Made by a program: the position numbers and the translations under genes. DNA of 5,477 nt from JASKKU01 sp964416905. GTDB taxonomy: Archaea > Nanobdellota > Nanobdellia > Woesearchaeales > JASKKU01. The stretch is from positions 1 through 5,477 of the forward strand of contig CAYQFL010000032.1 in the NCBI GenBank assembly GCA_964416905.1, in the 5' to 3' direction. The notes under the pieces were generated by a model. That model worked only from the letters and a program-made list of their open reading frames with translations, searched no databases and was not told the DNA's origin. Below are positions 1-4,717 of the stretch, one piece after another (the stretch's first letter is position 1; each line of letters begins with the position of its first letter).

Positions 1-29
1 GCTCCACAGTGAACACATTGATGAGGCAT
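1..29 (-). CDS. ArvC/OapC-family zinc-ribbon protein, N-terminal fragment cut by window edge
   Basis: Reading leftward from ATG at 29-27, the window holds nine complete codons, MPHQCVHCG, before it ends; the rest of the gene lies outside. The CxxC pair (C5, C8) right after an MPHQC start is what I recall of the small archaeal zinc-ribbon protein (OapC/ArvC family) encoded with the Era-like GTPase and DUF2073 protein. The start lies 14 nt after the TAG stop of the DUF2073 gene on the same strand, so it is probably the third gene of that operon. No GGTG-type ribosome binding site precedes it; the spacer is A-rich, so translation may depend on coupling. Only nine residues are visible, so the family call rests mainly on gene order. 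A different zinc-finger protein cannot be excluded. Confidence 0.65.
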
Positions 30-43
30 TTTTATCGTTTAAT

Positions 44-460
44 CTAATTTTTCTTATTTTTCCTAGACTTTTTCTTTGAACTCTTTGGAAGATTCAAATC
101 AAGATAAAGTTGCAATTTATCAGGATCTTGCCTAATTTCCTTAACAATGTTTGCTGGCCCAATCAAGGTCAAACCTTGCCTATCTGATAAAAACAGGTCA
201 ATTAATTTTTCTTTTAGATACTTGAAAAAAGAACCTTCCTTCTTGATTTCTGGATAGAAAATTGCAGGTTCAATCCCTTTAAAATCCTTGTTTATAATTT
301 TCATTGTTTGTTCAATTAGTTTAGTTTCCTCTTCTCTCCTAAGTCTACCTTGAATCAAGACAATCCTGTTTTGTTTAACGGACTTTAAAATAAGCTTAAC
401 CTTCTCCTCAGCATTTAATCCTGACAGCTTGTAATGCGGAATAAACTCAATTGATATCAT
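44..460 (-). CDS. arvB: DUF2073 family protein (OapB/ArvB family)
   Basis: A 138-residue protein recognised as the archaeal DUF2073 family that accompanies an Era-like GTPase. Supporting stretches are IVLIQGRLRREEETKLIEQTM (residues 33-53, split here for reading as IVLIQGRL and EEETKLIEQTM), GIEPAIFYPE in the middle and GLTLIGPANIVKEI near residue 96, which parallel the family's 'EExxLIExTM' and 'LTxIGPA' blocks. The C-terminal tail is very basic (KSSKKKSRKNKKN), suggesting contact with nucleic acid or an acidic membrane surface. Its biochemical role is unknown. From memory, in haloarchaea it is the partner (ArvB) of a GTPase needed for extracellular vesicle production; function here is inferred by family and gene order. 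Its ATG begins immediately after the TAA of the GTPase gene, and a GGTG ribosome binding site inside that gene (470-467) lies 6 nt before the ATG, so the start is well supported. Confidence 0.88.
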   Translation of the reverse strand: MISIEFIPHYKLSGLNAEEKVKLILKSVKQNRIVLIQGRLRREEETKLIEQTMKIINKDFKGIEPAIFYPEIKKEGSFFKYLKEKLIDLFLSDRQGLTLIGPANIVKEIRQDPDKLQLYLDLNLPKSSKKKSRKNKKN

Positions 461-1096
461 TTATTTCACCATCTCAAACAAAGCTTTGTAAAGTTCATCC
501 ATGTTCTTACCATATTTAGCTGAGATTCCTACAATTTTATACTGAGGGAAAACTTTCTCAATTCGTTTCACATTTGATTTCTTTAAATCGATTTTGTTAG
601 CGGCAATAATAACAGGTATGCCTCTTGCTTGAAGATTGCCTAAAATAGTTATGTTTACTTGATTCATTGGATCTTTTGTAGAATCTAAGACCACAATTAC
701 AACATCCATATCATCTAACCATTTGATTGCATCAATAATTCCTTGAGTAGCTTCTTTTGCTCTTTCTTTAGCAGTTTCTTCATCTAAGCCTGACTTAATA
801 AAATCTTCAAAATCTACCTTTGTAGCTATACCAGGAGTATCAACTAAGTTAAAAGTTAACTGTTTATCTCCATATTTCACAGTTATCTGTTCTTTGACAT
901 TAATCTCTCGAGTTTCGTGAGGAATTTTAGAAACAGCACCCATCTCTTCCCCAAGCCAGTCTAAACAAATTCGGTTAGCTAAAGTTGTTTTGCCACCATT
1001 CGGCGGACCATATAAACCTAGCTTCATATTCTTCTTTCTCTTAAATAGCTTTGAAAAGAGCTTCTTGAAGACTGATTTTATTCCACTAAACATCAT
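461..1096 (-). CDS. arvA: Era-like small GTPase (ArvA/OapA family)
   Basis: A 211-residue TRAFAC-class GTPase with all motifs present: G1 GPPNGGKT (30-37), G2 Thr62 within IPHETREI, G3 DTPG (86-89), G4 NKID (167-170) and G5 SAK (192-194). The IPHETR switch I, the VDTPGIATKVDF stretch and DPMNQVN (142-148) match the archaeal Era-like GTPase family linked to DUF2073 rather than bacterial Era, and there is no C-terminal KH domain. Residues 3-22 (FSGIKSVFKKLFSKLFKRKK) form a basic amphipathic segment that could anchor the protein at the membrane. Family members in Haloferax were reported to drive extracellular vesicle formation; the same role here is inference. Two adjacent ATGs are possible: GGTG at 1103-1100 is 3 nt from the first and 6 nt from the second (1093), so the second Met has the better spacing. 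It is first in an operon with the DUF2073 and zinc-ribbon genes. Confidence 0.92.
   Translation of the reverse strand: MMFSGIKSVFKKLFSKLFKRKKNMKLGLYGPPNGGKTTLANRICLDWLGEEMGAVSKIPHETREINVKEQITVKYGDKQLTFNLVDTPGIATKVDFEDFIKSGLDEETAKERAKEATQGIIDAIKWLDDMDVVIVVLDSTKDPMNQVNITILGNLQARGIPVIIAANKIDLKKSNVKRIEKVFPQYKIVGISAKYGKNMDELYKALFEMVK
467..470 (-). promoter_or_regulatory. Ribosome binding site of the DUF2073 gene inside the GTPase gene
   Basis: GGTG within the last codons of the upstream GTPase gene, followed by a 6-nt spacer (AAATAA, which includes the GTPase stop codon) and ATG at 460. It matches the GGTG part of the archaeal anti-Shine-Dalgarno complement and implies coupled translation of the two genes. 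Confidence 0.7.
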
Positions 1097-1113
1097 TCAC
1101 ACCTTTTTATTAA

Positions 1114-1133
1114 AAACAAAATGGGTTTTGTTT
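1114..1133 (-). repeat. Inverted repeat in the leader of the GTPase operon
   Basis: A perfect 8-bp inverted repeat, AAACAAAA / TTTTGTTT, around a 4-nt centre (TGGG on the plus strand). It lies between the stop of the PAC2 gene and the GTPase start, downstream of the likely TATA box and about 10 nt upstream of the ribosome binding site. As an RNA hairpin it would be weak (7 A-U pairs and 1 G-C). It could be a regulator site or a chance product of AT-rich DNA. Confidence 0.3.
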
Positions 1134-1165
1134 AATTTATTCAAAGATTATTTTAAATTGATTTA

Positions 1166-1173
1166 TTTATAAA
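1166..1173 (-). promoter_or_regulatory. Probable TATA box of the arv operon
   Basis: TTTATAAA in the 95-nt gap between the PAC2 gene and the GTPase gene. Centred about 74 nt before the first GTPase ATG, it would place the transcript start near 1144 and leave a leader of about 50 nt carrying the inverted repeat and the GGTG site. The gap is AT-rich throughout, so the exact box is uncertain. Confidence 0.4.
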
Positions 1174-1191
1174 ATATTTGATTTATGAAAG

Positions 1192-1926
1192 TTAACCTAT
1201 ATAAGTTAAGTCGCTAACTTCATTTAAAGCTTGTGGTGAAGTTTTTTTCTCTTTTTTTGGTTTGATTGTTTTAAACTCTCTATCAAAACTTGAAAGAGAC
1301 AATTTAAGTTTAAGGTACTTGTTCAAGAATTGTAAAAATGAACGGGCTCCAGGAACTCCTATATAGAACGGGTTTGCAAATGTTTCTGTGATGATTATTA
1401 AAGAAGATATGCCTTTTTGTTCGCTGAACATCGGCACTAAACCAGCTAAACCCGAGATGTGAGTAACAGTGCCAAAAGAATCGTTTAATTTATATTTCTT
1501 TTTTAGTTTTTTAATTAAATCTTCTTTAGTTCCTGCAATAAACAACCTCGGGTTTTCAGGTTCAACTGGCAAGCCTATGCCTCCAAAAGCTATTAATTCA
1601 TCAACGTTTAATTTAGTTAATTCTTTAACAATCATTCTAGCTACAGAATAAGCGCTGTAATCTTCAGTAGGTTGCACATTTCCCGATAAAAGAATTAAAT
1701 CAAAATCATCTAATGATTTTTTATATATGGAAATCTGTGCTGGCTCAATAAGATTCTTTTCTCTAACAAAAACGATGTTTGGTAAATAATCTGTAACAAT
1801 TTGTTTAACCTTCTTAGGTTTATATACCTTAATAAGATAATCAACTAAAATCTTGCCAACGCTGCCTATCCCCGGGAAGCCTTGTAAAGCTACAACTTTC
1901 CGGTTATTAGACCTGAAGAGCATCAT
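1192..1926 (-). CDS. PAC2 family proteasome assembly chaperone (PbaB-like)
   Basis: A 244-residue PAC2-family (COG2047-type) protein. Recognisable blocks are the N-terminal ALQGFPGIGSVGKILVDYL (13-31), the central AFGGIGLPVEPENPR region and GVPGARSFLQFLNKYLKL near the C-terminus; GFPGIG..G is the family's hallmark start. Archaeal homologues (PbaA/PbaB) help assemble the 20S proteasome; here that role is inferred from family. A lysine-rich linker (KPKKEKK) precedes the last 20 residues. The protein ends LTYIG, so it has no exact C-terminal HbYX proteasome-docking tripeptide, though a Tyr is near the end. I prefer ATG at 1926: the in-frame GTG three codons earlier (1935) is part of the GTGA ribosome binding sequence, 5 nt before ATG. 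It follows Nop10 by 41 nt, last in the ribosomal cluster; this neighbourhood is common in archaea. Confidence 0.85.
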   Translation of the reverse strand: MMLFRSNNRKVVALQGFPGIGSVGKILVDYLIKVYKPKKVKQIVTDYLPNIVFVREKNLIEPAQISIYKKSLDDFDLILLSGNVQPTEDYSAYSVARMIVKELTKLNVDELIAFGGIGLPVEPENPRLFIAGTKEDLIKKLKKKYKLNDSFGTVTHISGLAGLVPMFSEQKGISSLIIITETFANPFYIGVPGARSFLQFLNKYLKLKLSLSSFDREFKTIKPKKEKKTSPQALNEVSDLTYIG

Positions 1927-1965
1927 ACTTCTCACTAAAATTTGTTTTAATTTAAATATATTTAG

Positions 1966-1973
1966 ATTTATAA
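1966..1973 (-). promoter_or_regulatory. Possible internal TATA box for the PAC2 gene
   Basis: TTATAAAT overlaps the stop codon of Nop10 and is centred about 44 nt before the PAC2 ATG. A second candidate, ATATATTTAAAT around 1951-1962, is about 31 nt before it. Either could let the chaperone be transcribed apart from the translation genes; read-through from Nop10 is equally possible. Confidence 0.3.
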
Positions 1974-2144
1974 GAGCCCTTTTTGTTTACGTTCTTCGAG
2001 CTTGGCTAATCTTCTATAATGACCATACCTATCTTCAGGCGAATACTTTGCTGGAACTGGTCTATAGGTTTCAACATTGCAAAAAGGGCATTTCTCTTGC
2101 AAAGTATATTCTTTACATTTGGGGCACTTAAGAATGTGATTCAT
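1968..2144 (-). CDS. nop10: H/ACA ribonucleoprotein protein Nop10
   Basis: A 58-residue protein translated by hand from ATG at 2144 to TAA at 1968. It has the Nop10 layout: an N-terminal zinc-binding region with C7-x2-C10 and C19-x2-C22, then RPVPAKYSPEDRYGHYRR (28-45), the conserved segment that in this family wraps along the pseudouridine synthase Cbf5. Archaeal Nop10 joins Cbf5, L7Ae and Gar1 in guide-RNA-directed pseudouridylation of rRNA. Length fits the family (about 55-65). Its start codon overlaps the aIF2-alpha stop as ATGA (2141-2144) and no GGTG site precedes it, so translation should depend on termination of the upstream gene. The next gene, the PAC2 chaperone, begins 41 nt on; this aIF2-alpha/Nop10/PAC2 order is a familiar archaeal arrangement. 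Confidence 0.95.
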   Translation of the reverse strand: MNHILKCPKCKEYTLQEKCPFCNVETYRPVPAKYSPEDRYGHYRRLAKLEERKQKGLL

Positions 2145-2944
2145 TTTTTAATCGTCTTTGAAATAAAATTAAACTCGCCTTTGTTTCCTAGCAGAGTTTC
2201 AATATCAGAGAATACATCTTTCAATAGGCTGTCAGCATGTTTTACATCTTTGCTTACAATCCTAACAGAGTATTTTCCGCCACCGTTATATTGAAAATGT
2301 ACGTTTTGGTCTGAGTATTTAGATTTCAAGGTTGTAAATAAGCTTCGGATTATTTCTACACCGTCTGATAATGTTGAAGATACAGAAAATTCTGCTGATA
2401 AAATAATTTCTTTTGGTTTTATTCTCTCCTTGATTAAATTAACAAGTTCCTGTTCTACTTTTTTTGGTAGTTTTGCTTTAAGGACTGCGTCCCCTGAGGA
2501 AATATCTTGAAAGAATTCAAACAGATTCTCGTACTTATCAGGCAAAGCATCTATGAGAGTATCAAATAACTCTTTTAAATCAATACCTGTCTTTCCAGCG
2601 ACTAATTCTAGAACTTTCTCAGCGTCTTGCTCTTGTTTGAGCCAGGAGATTTTATTCTTTGTTTCTCTTTCTGAGACCCTTCTTAAAGATAAAGTCACGT
2701 GTTTTCTAAGAGGATCAACATTGAGAACTTTGCAAACTACAACTTTGCCTTCTTTAACATATTTACGAATGTTTCTTATTCTACCAGGAGCAATCTCGTA
2801 AATAGGTATTATTCCTCTGTAACCAAGATATTCAACGAGGGATACAAAAACTGAGTTCCTGGATATATTACCAACTTCACAAAGAACAAACTCGCCTTCT
2901 TTTGGATGTCCGTTTTTCCTGTATAATAACTTAATTTCACTCAT
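2141..2944 (-). CDS. eif2a: Translation initiation factor aIF2 subunit alpha
   Basis: A 267-residue aIF2-alpha of normal family length. Domains in order: an S1-type OB fold (about residues 14-87, EGEFVLCEVGNISRNSVFVSL ... GKVVVCKVLNVD, given in parts; ending HVTLSLRRVS), a helical domain (about 92-175), and an alpha/beta domain (about 178-262) that in the family contacts aIF2-gamma. With the gamma and beta subunits it delivers initiator Met-tRNA to the small ribosomal subunit. In the loop that carries Ser51 in eukaryotes, this protein reads EIAPGRIRNIRKY (50-62): the Ser51 position is Ala52 and the position of Pyrococcus Ser48 is Pro53, by hand alignment from memory. The gap to S27e is 32 nt and holds a palindrome overlapping an AGGT ribosome-binding-like sequence 8 nt before ATG. 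The stop overlaps the Nop10 start. Confidence 0.95.
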   Translation of the reverse strand: MSEIKLLYRKNGHPKEGEFVLCEVGNISRNSVFVSLVEYLGYRGIIPIYEIAPGRIRNIRKYVKEGKVVVCKVLNVDPLRKHVTLSLRRVSERETKNKISWLKQEQDAEKVLELVAGKTGIDLKELFDTLIDALPDKYENLFEFFQDISSGDAVLKAKLPKKVEQELVNLIKERIKPKEIILSAEFSVSSTLSDGVEIIRSLFTTLKSKYSDQNVHFQYNGGGKYSVRIVSKDVKHADSLLKDVFSDIETLLGNKGEFNFISKTIKK

Positions 2945-2953
2945 TTATAGCTA

Positions 2954-2967
2954 CCTGTAATTACAGG
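2954..2967. repeat. Perfect 14-bp palindrome before aIF2-alpha
   Basis: CCTGTAATTACAGG lies in the 32-nt gap between S27e and aIF2-alpha, 9 nt before the aIF2-alpha start codon. In the transcript it can fold as a 5-bp stem with an AATT loop, and its 3' arm contributes the AGG of the likely ribosome binding sequence (AGGTAG). It could also be a dimeric regulator site, but its place inside an operon favours an RNA-level role if it has any. Confidence 0.5.
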
Positions 2968-2976
2968 CTTAAAAAT

Positions 2977-3156
2977 TTACTTCAGTGCTTCAAGCACTTG
3001 AGCTTTAATATTAGCCTTACCGCCAGTTGGCAAAGCTAAAACCTCACCACAAACTAAACATTTAACCTCTGTTGATGGATGAGAGAAAATAATCTGCTCA
3101 TTCTTACACTTGTTGCATCTAACCTTAACGAAAAAGCTTTTTGGTTCTCTTAACAT
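2977..3156 (-). CDS. rps27e: 30S ribosomal protein S27e
   Basis: A 59-residue protein read by hand from ATG at 3156 to TAA at 2977. It begins MLREPKSFFVKVRCNKCKNE and carries a four-cysteine zinc finger, C14-x2-C17 and C33-x2-C36 (CNKC ... CLVC), followed by GEVLALPTGGKANI, the usual S27e ending with its conserved TGGKA block. It is a small-subunit ribosomal protein; length fits archaeal members (about 60-65). A strong GAGGTG site sits 5 nt before the ATG and overlaps the TGA stop of L44e, whose coding region ends only 9 nt upstream, so the two are translated together. L44e-S27e is a very conserved archaeal pair. Confidence 0.95.
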   Translation of the reverse strand: MLREPKSFFVKVRCNKCKNEQIIFSHPSTEVKCLVCGEVLALPTGGKANIKAQVLEALK

Positions 3157-3161
3157 TTTCG

Positions 3162-3167
3162 CACCTC
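3162..3167 (-). promoter_or_regulatory. Ribosome binding site of S27e overlapping the L44e stop
   Basis: GAGGTG, the strongest such site in the window, with a 5-nt spacer (CGAAA) to ATG at 3156. Its first two bases are the last two of the L44e TGA stop codon, giving TGAGGTG, an arrangement suited to re-initiation. Confidence 0.75.
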
Positions 3168-3474
3168 ATACAAATTCAATTCTCTTAGCTCTTTTGCCTT
3201 CAGATTGAGCAATTGTTTTCCCACAGTTTGGACAGGTAAACCTTAAATCAGTCTTTTTTGACTGTTTTTTATTATACCTTTTCCAGCTAGATAAAGCTCC
3301 TTTAGAATACCTGCCATGGTTACCTGCTCCTCTGTTGAGGCCTCGAGCCATAGCTCTCTGTTTAGAACCGCGCTTTAGAGAGCTCCTATCTCTCCTCTTA
3401 GCACTCCTTACAGTCATAACAACATGAGTTTTGCAATGCGGACAATATCTCTTTATCTTCTTTGGTATCTTCAT
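3166..3474 (-). CDS. rpl44e: 50S ribosomal protein L44e
   Basis: A 102-residue basic protein with the L44e layout: MKIPKKIKRYCPHCKTH at the N-terminus with C11-x2-C14, a basic Arg/Lys/Gly-rich middle, and a second zinc ligand pair C81-x2-C84 in LRFTCPNCGKT, ending KRAKRIEFV. The four cysteines form the ribosomal zinc finger. The start is ATG at 3474: a GGTG site (3484-3481) lies exactly 6 nt upstream, and the in-frame GTG three codons earlier is part of that site, so the longer 105-residue reading is unlikely. It is somewhat longer than the roughly 92-95 residues I recall for euryarchaeal members; the extra residues fall in the middle segment (about 45-75), which reads like DPANN versions. 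First gene of the L44e-S27e-aIF2-alpha-Nop10-PAC2 cluster. Confidence 0.95.
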   Translation of the reverse strand: MKIPKKIKRYCPHCKTHVVMTVRSAKRRDRSSLKRGSKQRAMARGLNRGAGNHGRYSKGALSSWKRYNKKQSKKTDLRFTCPNCGKTIAQSEGKRAKRIEFV

Positions 3475-3480
3475 CAGATT

Positions 3481-3484
3481 CACC
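3481..3484 (-). promoter_or_regulatory. Ribosome binding site that fixes the L44e start
   Basis: GGTG followed by AATCTG and ATG at 3474. Its GTG triplet is in frame with the gene and could be misread as a start codon three codons too early. A second GGT copy sits just upstream (AAGGTAGGTG). Confidence 0.65.
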
Positions 3485-3506
3485 TACCTTAAGGGATTTT
3501 AGAAGC

Positions 3507-3515
3507 ATTTAAAAA
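3507..3515 (-). promoter_or_regulatory. Probable TATA box of the L44e operon
   Basis: TTTTTAAAT lies between the 3' end of tRNA-Leu and L44e, centred about 37 nt before the L44e ATG. It would start the transcript near 3485, just ahead of the GGTG site, giving a very short leader. The same T-run could serve as a terminator for the upstream tRNA. Confidence 0.5.
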
Positions 3516-3530
3516 GTTTTGCTTAAAGAG

Positions 3531-3616
3531 TGTGGGGGACGGGATTCGAACCCGCGCAGGCGCTTTGCCACAGGATCTTAAGTCCTGCCCGTTTGGCCAG
3601 ACTCCGGCACCCCCAC
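3531..3616 (-). tRNA. tRNA-Leu (anticodon UAA)
   Basis: An 86-nt class II tRNA folded by hand. Acceptor stem GTGGGGG pairs with CCCCCAC, with discriminator A at 3531. The D stem has 3 pairs (CCG/CGG), the anticodon stem is CAGGA/TCCTG with loop CTTAAGA and anticodon TAA at 3580-3578. A 15-nt variable arm contains GGC/GCC, and the T arm is GCGGG-TTCGAAT-CCCGT with one G-U pair. The long variable arm, the anticodon and discriminator A73 all agree on leucine, reading UUA and UUG. There is no intron and CCA is not encoded (CTC follows), so the CCA must be added after transcription. A TATA-like palindrome lies about 34 nt upstream and is apparently shared with truD on the other strand; a T-run follows at 3511-3515. 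Confidence 0.97.
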
Positions 3617-3645
3617 ATTATGCTTAAGGTTTGAAAAAGAGAACT

Positions 3646-3655
3646 ATTTATAAAT
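3646..3655. promoter_or_regulatory. Palindromic TATA box shared by tRNA-Leu and truD
   Basis: ATTTATAAAT is a perfect palindrome in the 60-nt gap between the divergent tRNA-Leu and truD genes. Its centre is about 27 nt before the truD ATG, the distance expected if the transcript starts at or next to the ATG, and about 34 nt before the mature tRNA 5' end, leaving a tRNA leader of some 8 nt. No other equally good box is seen in the gap. Confidence 0.6.
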
Positions 3656-3676
3656 TTAACTAATTTCTTTTGACTC

Positions 3677-4711
3677 ATGAAGATTAAGGAGCTGCCTGAA
3701 GATTTCATTGTAGAAGAGATTCCTTATGATTACTTTCTAAGAGATAACGGCTTCGGTATACATTACTATTATTGGTTAACCAAAAAAAACATTGAACAAA
3801 ACCAAGCTATCAGGAAGGTTTCTAGGATCATTAGGAAAAGTGTTAAAGACATCTCTTTTTCAGGAATAAAAGATAAAAAAGCTATCACAAAACAGATATT
3901 TTCTGTTAAAGGCAAACTTAAAGCTGATGACAATGGCTTAGTTTACAAAGATGATGAAATAAAGATAAGGTTGGCTGGTCGAGGTAAAAGACCTGTTTCC
4001 ATTGGCTTTACTCAAGGCAATAGGTTTATCATAACTGTCAGGGATTTGCCTCTGGATTTCGAGTTGAAAAGAAATAGTGAAAAAATCCCAAACTATTACG
4101 ATTCCCAGAGATTTGGTAAAGAGAATAGCGGGATTAAACTAGGAAGAGCAATTCTGAAAGGCGATTTCAGCAAACTTATGGAAGCAAACAAAGTTTCTAA
4201 TTTTAACGATTTACGAGCAAAGTTTACAAAATATCAGATCAGGTTCTTTTTAAGCGCGTATGGTAGTTATATCTTTAATAAAATTCTTGCGAGGTTTTTA
4301 AAGTTAAAGAACGAAAGTGAAAACCTGATTGAAAAAAATGGCTTGGTCTTTATTAAAGATAAAAGCTCTTGTAAAGTTAACGAAGAATTTAAAGTGCCTA
4401 TCCCCGGCTTTGGGTTAGAAGAAGAAATCGAAGATTTGGAGTTTTATAAAGATGAAATCAAACAAATTGTTTATGAGGTCTTCGATGAAGAAGGCATTAA
4501 TGAAAGAGATTTTATCATAAGGTCTATGCCAGAGATTTCTAACGAAGCTATTTTAAGGGATGGGTTTATTAAAGTTAGGAATTTTAAAGTTTTAGATGAA
4601 GACAAAGACGAGTTGAATAAGAATAAAAAGAAGATAACTGTTAGTTTTGAGTTGCCTCCAGGGTCTTATGCAACAATGGTTATCAAAGATTTGTTTGTTG
4701 ATTTGATTTAG
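3677..4711 (+). CDS. truD: tRNA pseudouridine synthase TruD (Pus7 family)
   Basis: A 344-residue TruD/Pus7-type pseudouridine synthase, which isomerises specific uridines in tRNA (U13, and in some archaea U35 of tRNA-Tyr). Family blocks in order: N-terminal IKELPEDFIVEEIP, the catalytic motif FSGIKDKKAITKQ (61-73) with Asp66 as the expected nucleophile, NYYDSQRFG (139-147), and the C-terminal ELPPGSYATMVIKDL (325-339). The inserted TRUD subdomain lies between the last two blocks. At 344 residues it is shorter than the roughly 380-430 I recall for many archaeal members, mostly through a compact insertion; all motifs are present, so it looks functional. No ribosome binding site precedes the ATG and the TATA-like box is centred 27 nt upstream, so the mRNA is probably leaderless. 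It diverges from tRNA-Leu and converges, with a 4-nt overlap, on the next gene. Confidence 0.95.
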   Translation: MKIKELPEDFIVEEIPYDYFLRDNGFGIHYYYWLTKKNIEQNQAIRKVSRIIRKSVKDISFSGIKDKKAITKQIFSVKGKLKADDNGLVYKDDEIKIRLAGRGKRPVSIGFTQGNRFIITVRDLPLDFELKRNSEKIPNYYDSQRFGKENSGIKLGRAILKGDFSKLMEANKVSNFNDLRAKFTKYQIRFFLSAYGSYIFNKILARFLKLKNESENLIEKNGLVFIKDKSSCKVNEEFKVPIPGFGLEEEIEDLEFYKDEIKQIVYEVFDEEGINERDFIIRSMPEISNEAILRDGFIKVRNFKVLDEDKDELNKNKKKITVSFELPPGSYATMVIKDLFVDLI

Positions 4712-4717
4712 CAAATC
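4700..4717. repeat. Inverted repeat spanning the convergent stop codons
   Basis: GATTTG and CAAATC form a perfect 6-bp inverted repeat around a 6-nt centre (ATTTAG) that contains both stop codons, TAG of truD and TAA of the opposing gene. It may act as a two-way 3'-end element, although no T-run follows on either strand, so an archaeal-type terminator is not clearly supported. Confidence 0.3.

Noticed and set aside
461..1096. Bacterial-type Era or a DRG/Obg GTPase
   Set aside because: There is no KH domain after the G domain and no TGS or Obg domain, and the DUF2073 neighbour plus the IPHETR and DPMNQVN blocks point to the archaeal Era-like family.
1192..1935. Longer PAC2 start at GTG 1935
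   Set aside because: The GTG belongs to the GTGA ribosome binding sequence; ATG at 1926 with a 5-nt spacer is more likely. The protein differs by only three residues.
1853..2294. Two overlapping plus-strand frames across PAC2, Nop10 and aIF2-alpha
   Set aside because: They lie antisense to three well-recognised genes, and their translations show no familiar motifs.
3523..3708. A 61-codon minus-strand reading frame over the tRNA gene
   Set aside because: It runs straight through tRNA-Leu, which folds fully; the frame is a by-product of the tRNA and promoter sequence.
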